A stretch of DNA of 64,000 bases from Gemmatimonadota bacterium (GTDB taxonomy: Bacteria; Gemmatimonadota; Gemmatimonadetes; Palauibacterales; Palauibacteraceae): NCBI GenBank assembly GCA_022820995.1, contig JAJEEM010000004.1:1-64000 (forward strand), given 5' to 3'. How positions within the stretch are numbered: the first letter of the stretch is position 1; each line of letters begins with the position of its first letter. The notes below the pieces were generated by a model that worked only from the letters and a program-made list of their open reading frames with translations, had not been told where the DNA came from and made no database searches. This document shows, in pieces, positions 42,618-52,587 of this stretch. The translations under genes and the position numbers were made by a program.

Positions 42618-43601
42618 ATGATCCGGACGGACCTCACTTCCGACGCCGCGCGCAGCCGGGCCCGACGGGGCCTGATCCTGATTGCCCTCGCCATCGTCCT
42701 CTCGGCCGCGATTTCCGTCATCGAACTCATCGTCCGCGCGACGCTCGAGGGCCCCCGCATCACGGCGCTGGCCCATTCGGCGGAGGGACTCGGGCCGGGT
42801 TCCGCGGTGTGGGTGGCCGGCAGGTCGGTGGGGCGCGTGCTGTCGGTCTCCTTCCAGCCTCCCGAAGAGAGCGACCGCGACGGGCCGTTCGAGAGCCACG
42901 TCATCATCGACGCCGTCATCGACCGGGTCGCCGAGCCCATCCTGCGGGCGGATGCCACCGCCGACGTCCGGCCGTCGGATCTCGTGGCGCCCGTCGTCCT
43001 CTCCGTGAACCCGGGTTCGGGCTCCGCACCGGCCTGGAACTACTCGGACACGCTGCGGGCTTCCGGTCCGCCGCTCGATCCGGAGACGGTCATGGCGCTG
43101 GCGGATTCGCTGCTGCAGGCGGTGCGCGCGCTCGAAGTGGACGCCTCCGAGGCGCGGGACATGCTCGGTTCGGATCAGGGCTCGCTCGCCCGCTTTCGCG
43201 AGGATCCGGGCACGCTGGCCGGACTGCAGGCCAGTCTCGAGTTGCTGGAGGAACTGCTTCAGCGAGACCTGCAGCGCTCCTCGCTCGTCGGGCTCGCGAC
43301 GGACACGCTCGTGAGCGCGGCCGCGCGTCGCGTGCAGGGACGGCTCGCGGCCTGGGGGGAGGCGCCTCAGGTCGCGAGCGCCGTTAACAGTGTCGAAACC
43401 ACCCTCGAGGCGCTGGACGCGGCGATGTCCCGGATCTCGTCGATTGCCGAGCGGCTGGCCCGCGGCGAGGGCACCGCGGGCCGGGCGCTGGCGGATGAGG
43501 AAATCCGGCGGCAGCTCGCCGCCCTGCGCACCGCGGCCGCCGGGTTGGCGGAAGATCTCGGCTACAACCCCTCGCGCTGGCTCCGCGTCCGCGTCTTCTA
43601 G
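42618..43601 (+). CDS. MlaD/MCE-domain membrane protein
   Basis: A 327-residue protein with one N-terminal membrane helix (RGLILIALAIVLSAAISVIE) and an MCE-like domain directly after (AHSAEGLGPGSAVWVAGRSV, then GRVLSVSF), the pattern of MlaD-type lipid carriers. The MCE part is followed by long helices (LADSLLQAVRALEVDASEAR, LQASLELLEELLQRDLQRSS), as in MCE proteins whose helices form a pore or scaffold. No MlaE permease or MlaF ATPase gene adjoins it. A role in lipid transport across the envelope is inferred from the domain. Confidence 0.75.
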   Translation: MIRTDLTSDAARSRARRGLILIALAIVLSAAISVIELIVRATLEGPRITALAHSAEGLGPGSAVWVAGRSVGRVLSVSFQPPEESDRDGPFESHVIIDAVIDRVAEPILRADATADVRPSDLVAPVVLSVNPGSGSAPAWNYSDTLRASGPPLDPETVMALADSLLQAVRALEVDASEARDMLGSDQGSLARFREDPGTLAGLQASLELLEELLQRDLQRSSLVGLATDTLVSAAARRVQGRLAAWGEAPQVASAVNSVETTLEALDAAMSRISSIAERLARGEGTAGRALADEEIRRQLAALRTAAAGLAEDLGYNPSRWLRVRVF

Positions 43602-43612
43602 CGCGCGTTCTT

Positions 43613-43966
43613 CTAGATTCTCCGCTTCGGAAGTCCGCCGTGTATGGCGAACTTGAGCAGTTCCATCTTCCTGCCGCGCCTTCGCCGGATCCCGATGATG
43701 ACGTGGTCGACGACCTGGTCGCGGTCCTCGATGGACACCGCCACGTCGACGGACCCATCCGCGGCGGTGATCCGCGTCCGCACGGACCGGCCGGGTTCCG
43801 CGTCCGCCGTCCGCGCCGGATTGCGGCACAGCGTGCGGGAGGAGCGGCGCCCGCCGGGCACCGGCCGCGACAGCTTCAACAGGCGGAACCAGTCGGGCTG
43901 ATAGCTTACCCGCCAGAGGTTGCCGAGCTGGTCGAGTCCCCTTCCTTCGCGATTGTGTCTGGCCAT
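43613..43966 (-). CDS. Small basic conserved hypothetical protein
   Basis: A 117-residue basic protein starting at the ATG at 43966. The sequence reads as a real protein: [40 protein letters not shown], then a beta-rich end with an acidic patch ([20 protein letters not shown]). I recall similar short proteins in Gemmatimonadota but no function. It diverges from rho and converges with the MlaD-family gene 11 nt away. An upstream ATG at 44083 would add 39 residues that look non-coding. Confidence 0.55.
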   Translation of the reverse strand: MARHNREGRGLDQLGNLWRVSYQPDWFRLLKLSRPVPGGRRSSRTLCRNPARTADAEPGRSVRTRITAADGSVDVAVSIEDRDQVVDHVIIGIRRRRGRKMELLKFAIHGGLPKRRI

Positions 43967-44151
43967 CCGGCGCTCGAGGGTCGCGGTTATCGTTGCGGCG
44001 CGGTCGCCTTGACCGTGCCCGGCGGCACCATTATGGTCGGTGCGTCCACCTCGGACCACATCCCCCGGCCGCAAGCAGGACACCTCACGAACCGATCATG
44101 CCGCTCGCGGCATGGCTGCAGGCCCGGCTCACTCTCTTCCGGAGGAAGGCG

Positions 44152-45402
44152 ATGGACATCGCCGAACTCAAGTCGAAGTCGATCGGCGAACTTCATGACA
44201 TGGCCGAAGAACTCGACATCCACAACTTCTCGGGCCTTCGAAAACAGGACCTGATCTTTCGGATCGAACAGAATCTCCTCGATTCCGACATCGTCCTCCG
44301 GGGCGAGGGCGTCCTCGAGATTCTGCCGGAGGGTTACGGCTTTCTGAGGAGCCAGGACTGGAACTACCTGTACGGCCCGGACGACATCTACGTCTCCCCC
44401 TCGCAGATCAAGCGCTTCGACATGCGGACGGGAGACACGATCCAGGGCCGCGTGCGGCCGCCGAAGGAGGGGGAGCGCTACCTCGCCCTGCTGAAGGTGG
44501 AGACGCTGAACGGCGTGGACCCGGACAAGGCGAAGCACCGGATCGCGTTCGACAACCTCCGGCCGCGCTATCCCGAGGAACGGCTCGTCCTCGAGCAGGA
44601 GGACGGCGACGTGTCGATGCGGATCCTCGACCTCATCGCGCCGATCGGCAAGGGGCAGCGCAGCCTCATCGTCTCGACGCCCAAGGCCGGGAAGACGATC
44701 CTTCTGCAGAAGATCGCGAACGCGATCGTCGCCAACCAGCCGGACGCGAAGGTGATCGTACTCCTCATCGACGAGCGGCCCGAAGAGGTCACGGACATGG
44801 AGGAGAACGTTCCGGCCGAGATCATCTCATCGACCTTCGATGAACCGGCGGACCGTCACACGCAGGTGGCGGAGATGGTCATCGAGAAAGCGAAGCGGCT
44901 GGTCGAATACCAGCACGATGTCGTGATCCTCCTCGACTCGATCACGCGCCTCGCGCGGGCCTACAACACGACGGTCCCCCACTCGGGGAAGATCCTCTCC
45001 GGCGGCGTGGATGCGAACGCGCTCCACAGGCCCAAGCGCTTCTTCGGCGCGGCGCGGAACATCGAAGAGGGCGGCAGCCTCACGATCATCGCGACGGCCC
45101 TGATCGAGACGGGCAGCCGGATGGACGAGGTCATCTTCGAGGAGTTCAAGGGCACGGGGAACAGCGAGGTCCTGCTGGACCGCCAGATCTCCGACAAGCG
45201 GATCTACCCCGCGATCGACCTCAACCGCTCGAGCACGCGCAAGGAGGAACTCCTCCTGAACGAGGTCGAACTCAACCGGATGTACCTGCTGCGGAACTTC
45301 CTCTCCGACATGCCGCCGGCCGAGGCGATTCAGTTCATGATCGAGCGGCTGCAGCGCACGGACACGAACCAGGAGTTCCTCGACTCGATGGCCGGCGGAT
45401 AG
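44152..45402 (+). CDS. rho: Transcription termination factor Rho
   Basis: A 416-residue Rho, the hexameric RNA helicase that ends transcription. GGAGGAAGG lies 2 nt before the ATG at 44152, which rules out longer starts. The Rho N-terminal helix bundle is [20 protein letters not shown]. The cold-shock-like RNA-binding domain follows ([37 protein letters not shown]). Walker A is TPKAGKT (176-182) and Walker B is [17 protein letters not shown]. The [20 protein letters not shown] segment is diagnostic. The length matches E. coli Rho, with none of the large insertions found in some phyla. Confidence 0.97.
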   Translation: MDIAELKSKSIGELHDMAEELDIHNFSGLRKQDLIFRIEQNLLDSDIVLRGEGVLEILPEGYGFLRSQDWNYLYGPDDIYVSPSQIKRFDMRTGDTIQGRVRPPKEGERYLALLKVETLNGVDPDKAKHRIAFDNLRPRYPEERLVLEQEDGDVSMRILDLIAPIGKGQRSLIVSTPKAGKTILLQKIANAIVANQPDAKVIVLLIDERPEEVTDMEENVPAEIISSTFDEPADRHTQVAEMVIEKAKRLVEYQHDVVILLDSITRLARAYNTTVPHSGKILSGGVDANALHRPKRFFGAARNIEEGGSLTIIATALIETGSRMDEVIFEEFKGTGNSEVLLDRQISDKRIYPAIDLNRSSTRKEELLLNEVELNRMYLLRNFLSDMPPAEAIQFMIERLQRTDTNQEFLDSMAGG

Positions 45403-45427
45403 CCGGCCTCGCGGCGCGCGCGCCGTC

Positions 45428-48250
45428 TCAAGGCGCCTGCAGCCAGCGGTCCTCCAGCACCTCCAGCAGCGCCGAGTGCGTGGTCTCTCCCACCGTCAGC
45501 GTCACGCGGTACGTGCCCGGCGACACGGGCAGCCCGGCCCCGCCCTGGCTCTGGAGGGCCGGGTTCATGCGCAGATCCCAGGCCACGCGGTTCAGGCCCG
45601 GCCGGCCGGTCCCCTCGAGGTCGCGCACCACGCGCCCCGTGGCGAGTTCCGAGACCTCGATCGACACGTCGGCCGGTGAGCCCAGGTAGTACTGGATCAT
45701 CGTACCGGCGGGGGCGCTCTCGCCCGTCCAGTTCTTGTCGCCGGTGACGGAGCGGCGGCGCTGCAGGTCGTTCTTCCAGAGGACGGCGGGACGCGGGTCG
45801 AAGAGGTGTGCGTCGCTCGCCTGGATGCTGTCGGTCATCGCCTGGAGGGCCGTGACGTCGTCCAGCACATAGATGCTGCGGCCGTGCGTCGCGAGCACGA
45901 GGTCGTTCTCGCGGGGGTGGACGAGCACGTCGTCGACGCGGACCACAGGCAGGTCCGGCATGAAATCGTGCCACGCGCCGCCCTCGTCGAACGAGACGTG
46001 GAAGCCGAACTCCGTGCCGACGTAGAGCAGACGGGGATTCCGCGGGTCCTGCCGGACGGTGTTCACGTTTCCGAACGAGGGCAGATTCGACGTGATGTTC
46101 TCCCACGTCGCGCCGTAGTCGCGAGTCACGTACACGTAGGGGCGAAGGTCGTCGTTCTTGTGCCCGTCGATGGAGACGTACGCGGTCGCCGCGTCCGCGT
46201 GCGAGGCCTCCACCCGGGACACGTAGTGCCGCGTCGTACCGCCGGGGAGGTTGCGGCTCACCTCGGTCCAGGTCGTCCCGCCGTCGCGGCTCACCTGGAT
46301 GTTGCCGTCGTCGGTCCCGGCCCAGAGAAGGCCCGGCACGATGGGCGACTCGGCGATGGACGTCATGCTGCCCCACATGGAGACGCCGTCGTTGCGCGAC
46401 AGGGTGCACTCCGTCCCGCGCTCGAACTGGTTGCAGCGCGGGATCCGGTTGGCCACCCCCATCAGGACCTCGGCGTCCCGGTCGATGTCCTTCGAGAGGT
46501 CCGGGCCCATCGTCCACGTCTCTCCGCGGTCGCGCGACGTGAAGAAGCGGTTGCCGCCCGCGTGCAGCGTGCGCGGGTTGTGGGGGGAGAGGAGGAAGGG
46601 CGTGTTCCAGTTCCATCGGATCCCGGTGTCCGGCGACGGGGCGGGGGCGATGTTCGTGTCCGTCGGATCCTCCTCATCCGGAGCCTGGGGCGTGATGGGG
46701 CGCGTGACGCCCTCGCGCAGATCCACGCGCCGGAGGCGCCCGTTCTGGGATTCGACGAACACGATCGCCGGATCCGTCGGGTCCACCTGCGTGTAGAACC
46801 CGTCCCCGCCGCCGACCCGATACCAGTCCTCCGAGAGGATCGGCCCCGAGCGCACGGAACTCGGCCCGCACCAGCTGCCGTTGTCCTGGAGGCCCGTGCA
46901 CACGTAGTAGGGGCGACGCATGTCCACGGAGGCGTGATAGGGCTGCCCGACGGCCCACGGCCGCAGCGCCTCCCAGGTCTCGCCCTGGTCCCAGCTCACA
47001 TCGACCGACCCGTCGTTGCCGATCACGAGATGGTCGTGATCGGCCGGATCGATCCAGAACGCGTGCTGATCGACGTGACCGTACCCGCTCAGCACCTCCC
47101 AGGTGCGGCCGCCGTCGCGCGACTTCGACACCCGCTGATCCACGGTATAGACGAGATCCGGATCCTCGGGGGAGACGCGGATCTGGCTGAAGTACATGGG
47201 GCGTCCGTTCTCGTTGCTCCGGAACTCCCACGTGCGGCCCTTGTCCGCCGATCGCCACACCCCGGACCATTGCGGGTCGGGAGGGAGGGAATCGACTCTG
47301 GCGAGCCTGCGCCATTCGTCCTGCTCCTGCTCGGAGAGCGGCGTCTCCCGGTCCGCGGCGACTTCGATCTGGGCGTAGACGACATCGGGATCGGCGGGCG
47401 TCATGGCGAGCGCGATGCGGCCCAGCGTGCCGGCGGGCAATCCGCCTCCCTCGACGGGCGACCAGCTCTCACCGCCGTCCCCGGACCGCCAGATTCCGCT
47501 TCCCGGCCCTCCGCCCACGAAACAGCACACGTTGCGTCGACGCTGATAGGTGGCGGCGAACAGGACGTCGGGATTCGACGGGTCCATGACGAGATCCGTC
47601 GCGCCGGTGTCCTCATCGACCGCGAGCACGTGGCGCCAGCTCTCTCCGCCGTCGCTGGACTTGAACACGCCGCGCTCGGCGTTGGGGCCGAAGAGATGGC
47701 CGACCGCGGCCACCCACACGACATCCGGATTCGTCGGGTGGACGAGGACGCGCGCGATGCTCTGCGTCTCCCGGAGTCCCATGTGCGCGAACGTGGCGCC
47801 GCCGTCGGTGCTCTTGTAGACCCCGTAACCGAACGACGAACTCTGCCGGTTGTTCGCCTCGCCGGTGCCCACGTAGAGGACCTCGGGATCGGAGGGCGCG
47901 AGGGCGAGGGCGCCGATGGAGTGCGTCTCGTAGCTGTCGAAGATCGACTCGAAGGTCGTGCCGTTGTTCGTCGTCTTCCACAGGCCGCCGGTCGCGAAGC
48001 CGGCGTAGAAGATCCGCGTGTCCCCGGGGTGGACCGCGAGGTCGTCGACCCGACCGCCCTGCCCCGTCGGGCCGATGGACCGCCACCGGAACCCCTGGAG
48101 CAGCGGGTGCCCGGGGGCGTTGATGACCGCCTCCGCGTCTTCATCCCGCGCTCCGTCCTGCGCATGGACGGACACCGACGGCGCGAGTACGGCCGTCAAC
48201 AGCACGAGCACGATCGTCGAGGGGGCGCAGGTGCGCGATGCGTATGGCAT
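45428..48250 (-). CDS. Exported VPS10/BNR beta-propeller protein (sortilin-like)
   Basis: A 940-residue protein. The ATG at 48250 with AAGGA before it is preferred over an upstream one, since a normal signal peptide follows (STIVLVLLTAVLAPSVSVHA). The mature protein consists of BNR/VPS10-type propeller blades with SxDxGxTW-like Asp boxes: WKTTNNGTTFESI, YKSTDGGATFAHM, FKSSDGGESWRHV, WRSGDGGESWSPV, SKSRDGGRTWEVL, QVSRDGGTTWTEV and VTRDYGATWENI. The C-terminal 130 residues form a fibronectin-like tail (GLNRVAWDLRMNPAL, VSPGTYRVTLTVGE). Related proteins are annotated as glycosyl hydrolases, but no catalytic residues are evident. Function unknown; probably periplasmic or surface. Confidence 0.88.
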   Translation of the reverse strand: MPYASRTCAPSTIVLVLLTAVLAPSVSVHAQDGARDEDAEAVINAPGHPLLQGFRWRSIGPTGQGGRVDDLAVHPGDTRIFYAGFATGGLWKTTNNGTTFESIFDSYETHSIGALALAPSDPEVLYVGTGEANNRQSSSFGYGVYKSTDGGATFAHMGLRETQSIARVLVHPTNPDVVWVAAVGHLFGPNAERGVFKSSDGGESWRHVLAVDEDTGATDLVMDPSNPDVLFAATYQRRRNVCCFVGGGPGSGIWRSGDGGESWSPVEGGGLPAGTLGRIALAMTPADPDVVYAQIEVAADRETPLSEQEQDEWRRLARVDSLPPDPQWSGVWRSADKGRTWEFRSNENGRPMYFSQIRVSPEDPDLVYTVDQRVSKSRDGGRTWEVLSGYGHVDQHAFWIDPADHDHLVIGNDGSVDVSWDQGETWEALRPWAVGQPYHASVDMRRPYYVCTGLQDNGSWCGPSSVRSGPILSEDWYRVGGGDGFYTQVDPTDPAIVFVESQNGRLRRVDLREGVTRPITPQAPDEEDPTDTNIAPAPSPDTGIRWNWNTPFLLSPHNPRTLHAGGNRFFTSRDRGETWTMGPDLSKDIDRDAEVLMGVANRIPRCNQFERGTECTLSRNDGVSMWGSMTSIAESPIVPGLLWAGTDDGNIQVSRDGGTTWTEVSRNLPGGTTRHYVSRVEASHADAATAYVSIDGHKNDDLRPYVYVTRDYGATWENITSNLPSFGNVNTVRQDPRNPRLLYVGTEFGFHVSFDEGGAWHDFMPDLPVVRVDDVLVHPRENDLVLATHGRSIYVLDDVTALQAMTDSIQASDAHLFDPRPAVLWKNDLQRRRSVTGDKNWTGESAPAGTMIQYYLGSPADVSIEVSELATGRVVRDLEGTGRPGLNRVAWDLRMNPALQSQGGAGLPVSPGTYRVTLTVGETTHSALLEVLEDRWLQAP

Positions 48251-48416
48251 GGGGTCCTTCTCTCGGTGCGGACCGGGGTGGCGATCCGGCATTATCCGAC
48301 CGGCGGTCCGAGTCTGTCAAAGCCGAAGCCGGGCGGGGGAGCCGCGAGGCGGGCGGCGACTTGCCCGCGCGACCGTCGAAAAGCATGCTGCGGAGTACCG
48401 CGCGACTGGAGGGTCC

Positions 48417-48662
48417 ATGCCGATATACGAGTACCGGTGCCGCGAATGCTCACACGAGTTCGAACTCTTCGTGAGGGGGTCGATGACGCCGGCGTGCGCT
48501 TCATGCGGGAGCGCGGAGCTGGACCGACTCATCTCCCTCCCTCGCGTCCACTCCGACGCCCGCAGGGAACGGTCGCTCGCCGCGGCGAAGAAACGCGACG
48601 CGAAGCTCGGGAGCGAGCGCACGCGGGCGCAGCGGGAGTACGAGCTGGCCCATAACGACTGA
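48417..48662 (+). CDS. FmdB-family zinc ribbon protein
   Basis: An 81-residue protein with the FmdB/CxxC_CXXC_SSSS pattern: MPIYEYRCRECSHEFELFVR with the first CxxC, then ACASCGS with the second, forming a zinc ribbon. The tail is a charged helix (ERSLAAAKKRDAKLGSERTR). GGAGGG precedes the ATG by 4 nt. The family was named for a putative regulator near formamidase genes, but its actual role is unsettled. The next gene starts 26 nt downstream. Confidence 0.85.
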   Translation: MPIYEYRCRECSHEFELFVRGSMTPACASCGSAELDRLISLPRVHSDARRERSLAAAKKRDAKLGSERTRAQREYELAHND

Positions 48663-48688
48663 TCCCGCGGGCGGACGGAGAGGATGGG

Positions 48689-49084
48689 ATGACGGAGACC
48701 TACGCGCAGGCGCTGGCAGAGCACGGGATCGAGGACGTACAGCCCCTCTACCGGCAACTCCTCCTGCGGTTGAAGACGCGCGATGGCGAAGCCTACGAGC
48801 GCGCCGTCGCACGCTACCGGTCGGACGTGGAAGGCGTGGCGGAGGGCGGAGGGGCGCTGGCGGCGTGGCTTTCCTATGGGGCGTGGCTGGCTTCCAGCCT
48901 GGAGCCCGGGCAGCTCTTCACGATTTCGGAGGAAGGACTCGCGGCGCGGGCGCCGGACCCGTTCCCGACGGGCCCCATGCTGATCCATCTGCCCGATGCG
49001 GCGAACCGAAAGGGTTTCGTGATCGCCATGCCCGCGACGCCGTCCGAAGCGCAGCGCGCAACGGCCGACCTGCTGTGTGAGTAG
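48689..49084 (+). CDS. Hypothetical protein
   Basis: A 131-residue soluble protein: a helical N-terminal half ([40 protein letters not shown]) and a beta-rich C-terminal half ([40 protein letters not shown]). No signal peptide, membrane segment or known motif can be seen. It lies between the FmdB-like gene and gyrA on the same strand, with a gap of about 70 nt before gyrA. The GGAGAGGATGGG upstream contains a plausible ribosome site. Confidence 0.65.
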   Translation: MTETYAQALAEHGIEDVQPLYRQLLLRLKTRDGEAYERAVARYRSDVEGVAEGGGALAAWLSYGAWLASSLEPGQLFTISEEGLAARAPDPFPTGPMLIHLPDAANRKGFVIAMPATPSEAQRATADLLCE

Positions 49085-49155
49085 GCTCCCGCCGGCCGGG
49101 ACCGGCGCGGGATGATGATGACGAGGATGGTCGAGGTGGAAGAGGAGGCACGGCG

Positions 49156-51684
49156 GTGACGCAAGGCACCCTGCAGCACGAACGCATCGAACGCCGCGCA
49201 CTGGAACAGGAAATGCGCGAGTCGTTCATCGACTACTCGATGAGCGTCATCGTCCAGCGCGCGCTCCCCGATGCCCGCGACGGCCTGAAGCCCGTACATC
49301 GCCGAATCCTCTACGCCATGCTGGAGGAGGGGATGCGCCCCTCGCGCCCGCACAAGAAGAGCGCGACGGTCGTGGGCGACGTGCTGGGGCGCTATCACCC
49401 GCATGGGGATGGCGCCGTGTACGACACCATCGTCCGCATGGTCCAGGACTTCTCGCTGCGCTATCCGCTCATCGACGGCCAGGGCAACTTCGGTTCGATC
49501 GATGGCGATTCCGCAGCCGCCTACCGCTACACGGAAGTGCGGATGACGCCGGTCGCGATGGACCTCCTCTCCGACATCGAGCGCGACACCGTCGACATGC
49601 GGCCCAACTTCGACGGGCGCCTCACCGAACCGGTGGTGCTGCCCTGCCGGCTGCCGCACCTCCTGCTGAACGGCAGCGACGGGATCGCGGTCGGCATGGC
49701 GACGAAGATCCCGCCGCACAACGCCGGGGAGCTCCTCGCCGCGGTCGACCACCTCGTCGCGAACCCGCATTGCGACAGCGACGAACTGCTCGCCCGCCTG
49801 CCCGGGCCCGACTTCCCGACGGGCGGGTACATCCACGGCCGGGCCGGCATCGAATCCGCCTACCGGACCGGGCGCGGACGACTCGACATGCGCGCCAGGG
49901 TCCACCTGGAGGAAGGCCGGTTCGGGAAGAGTTCGCTGATCGTCACGGAACTTCCCTACCAGGTGAACAAGACGCGCGTCATCGAGCAGATCACGAAGCT
50001 GGTGCGCGCCGGGCGGGCGGACGCGATCACCGACCTGCGCGACGAGTCCGACCGAGACGGGATCCGGCTCGTGATCGAGCTCAAGCGCGACGCGAAGCCG
50101 AAGAAGGTGCTCGCGACCCTGTTCAAGAAGACGCAGCTCCGCTACACGTTCGGCGTGATCATGCTCGCGCTCGTCGATGGCAAGCCCGAGGAGCTGGACC
50201 TGAGAACGGTCCTCGGCACGTGGATCGACCATCGCCTCTCCGTGATCCGCCGCGGCGCGGCGCACGACCTCGCCCGCGCCCGGGACCGCGCGCACGTCGT
50301 CGAAGGGCTGCGGACGGCGCTCGACGACATCGACCGCGTCATCGACATCATCCGCGGCTCGAAGACGCCGGCAGGCGCGCGGAAGGCACTCCTCGCGGCG
50401 TTCGACCTCACGGAGCGGCAGGCGGACGCGATCCTCGCGATGCGGCTCGTCCGGCTGACGGGTCTGGAGCGGGACAGGCTGGCGGAGGAACTGCGGGCGC
50501 TGCGGGAGGAGATCGCGCGTCTGACCGCGCTCGTCGAGGACGAAGCGGCCCGGCGGGGGTTCCTGAGGGATGAGATCCGGGACCTCGCACGACGCTACAA
50601 CGACCCCAGGCGCACGGAGATCCTCGACGGTGACGCGGAGCTCCGGCTGTCGAAGGGTGGCGGGGGCGAGGCGCAGCTCGTGCTGGTGAGTCGCGGCGGC
50701 TACGTGAAGGCGCAGCCGGCCGCCACCGGCGGGGGGATGGCAGGCGCCGAAGTGCTGTCCGCCCGCGAGGGCGATTTCGCGCGCCACGCGTTCCTGACGC
50801 GGGGAGCGCATACGCTCCTCGCGATCACGGCCCGCGGCAACGCGCATGCGCTGCCCGTCGCGGCGCTGCCGAGGGGCACGCGGAGTTCCCGGGGCCGCCA
50901 CGTCGACGAGTTCATCGATCTGGAGCCGGCAGACGAGATCGTCTCGCTGCTCGCGGCGGAGACCTTCGCGGATGACCGATTTCTCGTGATCGCCACCAGA
51001 CGTGGTCACGTGAAGCGCTCGGCGCTGTCGGAGTACGCAAACGCCCGGAGCGCAGGCATCATCGGCGCCGGCATCGCACGCGGCGACGAGGTGGTGGCCG
51101 CGTTCGTCACCGAAGGAAGCAGCGACCTCCTGTTCGCGACGCGGTCGGGCCAGGCGATCCGGTTCCCCGAATCCGCCACCCGCGTGATGGGCCGCACGGC
51201 CCGCGGCGTCAAGGCCATCGATCTCGCGCCCGACGATGTGGTGGTCGCGGCTGCGGCCCCGCGCCCGGATTCCGATCTGCTCGTGGCGACCGCCGCCGGG
51301 TACGGCAAGCGTATCCCGTTCACGGAATTCAAGGTGCAGGGGCGGGCGGGCAAGGGGTTCACCGTCCTCCCCGAGCGGGAGCGGACCGGCGGCCTCGTGG
51401 GATTCACCGAAGCGCACGACGCGGACGAGGTTGCGTGGGAACTGTCCGACGGGTCCGTGGAGGCGACGTCGGCGGCCAGCGTGATCCGTCGCTCTCCTCG
51501 CGAGGCCGGGCGCCCGGCGGTGCGACTGCCGGCGGGCGTTGCGGTCGAGGCGGTGCACCCGATGCACTCGGGACGCAGTGCGCGCACCGGGTCACGTCCC
51601 GCTGGAGCAACCGGGGACCCGCCCCTCGGGGATCCGCCCACGGACGGCGAGGAATCTCAGGCTGAGTTCAAGTTCGAAGGTTAA
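49156..51684 (+). CDS. gyrA: DNA gyrase/topoisomerase IV subunit A
   Basis: An 842-residue type IIA topoisomerase subunit. The breakage-reunion part is complete: [36 protein letters not shown] and the catalytic Tyr125 in [10 protein letters not shown]. The quinolone pocket reads [10 protein letters not shown]; Gly86 stands where E. coli GyrA has Ser83, while Asp90 matches Asp87. The C-terminal pinwheel has five or six blades ([22 protein letters not shown]-like and [19 protein letters not shown]). Where the first blade should hold the QRRGGKG GyrA box there is only GGGMAGAE. Without that box wrapping and negative supercoiling may be weak, so a topoisomerase IV-like decatenase is possible. The last 50 residues look disordered. 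Confidence 0.88.
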   Translation: MTQGTLQHERIERRALEQEMRESFIDYSMSVIVQRALPDARDGLKPVHRRILYAMLEEGMRPSRPHKKSATVVGDVLGRYHPHGDGAVYDTIVRMVQDFSLRYPLIDGQGNFGSIDGDSAAAYRYTEVRMTPVAMDLLSDIERDTVDMRPNFDGRLTEPVVLPCRLPHLLLNGSDGIAVGMATKIPPHNAGELLAAVDHLVANPHCDSDELLARLPGPDFPTGGYIHGRAGIESAYRTGRGRLDMRARVHLEEGRFGKSSLIVTELPYQVNKTRVIEQITKLVRAGRADAITDLRDESDRDGIRLVIELKRDAKPKKVLATLFKKTQLRYTFGVIMLALVDGKPEELDLRTVLGTWIDHRLSVIRRGAAHDLARARDRAHVVEGLRTALDDIDRVIDIIRGSKTPAGARKALLAAFDLTERQADAILAMRLVRLTGLERDRLAEELRALREEIARLTALVEDEAARRGFLRDEIRDLARRYNDPRRTEILDGDAELRLSKGGGGEAQLVLVSRGGYVKAQPAATGGGMAGAEVLSAREGDFARHAFLTRGAHTLLAITARGNAHALPVAALPRGTRSSRGRHVDEFIDLEPADEIVSLLAAETFADDRFLVIATRRGHVKRSALSEYANARSAGIIGAGIARGDEVVAAFVTEGSSDLLFATRSGQAIRFPESATRVMGRTARGVKAIDLAPDDVVVAAAAPRPDSDLLVATAAGYGKRIPFTEFKVQGRAGKGFTVLPERERTGGLVGFTEAHDADEVAWELSDGSVEATSAASVIRRSPREAGRPAVRLPAGVAVEAVHPMHSGRSARTGSRPAGATGDPPLGDPPTDGEESQAEFKFEG

Positions 51685-51771
51685 CAGCGGTCTCCGGTGC
51701 TCGCATGGCGAATTTCCGGGACACGACACTAGCTTCCAGCTTCGCTCCTGGAGCCCGGCCGGAGAGGTCCC

Positions 51772-52587
51772 ATGCACAGACCCATTGTGGTGTTGGCGGT
51801 GTCCGCGTTCGTCGGGTGTGCCGGCGGGGCGCCGGAAGACGGCAGCGGGACCGGAGTGGCCGCTGCGGCGCCCGGTGATGCGGCCGCCCTGCATGCCGCG
51901 CGTCTGATCGAGAGTCTCGGGGGGCGTGAGGCGTGGGACCGCACGCGGTATCTCTCCTTCCGGTGGATCGTGGAGCGCGAGGGGCGGATCGTGGCAAACC
52001 GGGAGCACTCATGGGACCGATACGATGGACGGTACCGCATCGCGTACGAGGCGGACGGCGCTTCCCATCTCGTGCTCTTCAACGTCAACGAGATCGAACC
52101 GCACCCCGAACTCGACAGGGTCCCGGCGGGACGCGCCTGGATCGGCGGGAACGAGTTGGCCGGCGCCGCGCGGGATTCCGCGCTCCGGCGCGGCTATAGC
52201 GCCTTCATCAACGACACCTACTGGGCGATCATGCCCTACAAGTGGGAAGACCCGGGCGTGCACCTCACGTATGAGGGCACTCGCACGCTCTCCAACGGCA
52301 GGGTCTACGACGTGATCCACCTCGGCTTCGACCAGGGCCTGGGTGTGACCGAGGACCAGTACTGGGGCTTCCTCGATGAGTCGGGACGGATGGTCGCCTG
52401 GCAGTACCACCTCGGGCGGGCGGAGGCACCCGGGGACGTCATTTGGTGGTCGGACTGGGAGCCGGTCGGCGACGTCCGGTTCGCCATGACCCGGCTTCTC
52501 GATGGCGGAGGCCGCTTCATCTACTTCGAGGACGTCGCCGCGGGTGAGACCGTACCCGAGGGACGCTTCGACCCGCCCACATCTTGA
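51772..52587 (+). CDS. Lipoprotein of unknown function
   Basis: A 271-residue lipoprotein. GGAGAGG precedes the ATG and the signal ends in a lipobox (VSAFVGC). After a Gly/Ala linker the body looks like the LolA-type or outer-membrane lipoprotein-sorting fold: IESLGGREAWDRTRYLSFRW, YDGRYRIAYEADGASHLVLF, WAIMPYKWEDPGVHLTYEGT, VYDVIHLGFDQGLGVTEDQY. The pattern of an N-terminal helix with a conserved Gly-Gly-Trp region and stacked strands supports a lipid-binding half-barrel, but this is only a resemblance. Its stop overlaps the TTG start of the Nramp-type gene. Confidence 0.65.
   Translation: MHRPIVVLAVSAFVGCAGGAPEDGSGTGVAAAAPGDAAALHAARLIESLGGREAWDRTRYLSFRWIVEREGRIVANREHSWDRYDGRYRIAYEADGASHLVLFNVNEIEPHPELDRVPAGRAWIGGNELAGAARDSALRRGYSAFINDTYWAIMPYKWEDPGVHLTYEGTRTLSNGRVYDVIHLGFDQGLGVTEDQYWGFLDESGRMVAWQYHLGRAEAPGDVIWWSDWEPVGDVRFAMTRLLDGGGRFIYFEDVAAGETVPEGRFDPPTS

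Noticed and set aside
45806-48655. A 949-codon open frame on the plus strand opposite the VPS10/BNR gene
   Set aside because: It is an antisense shadow. Its translation is rich in Arg, His, Val and Gly with no domain, while the minus strand shows signal peptide, Asp boxes and a ribosome site.
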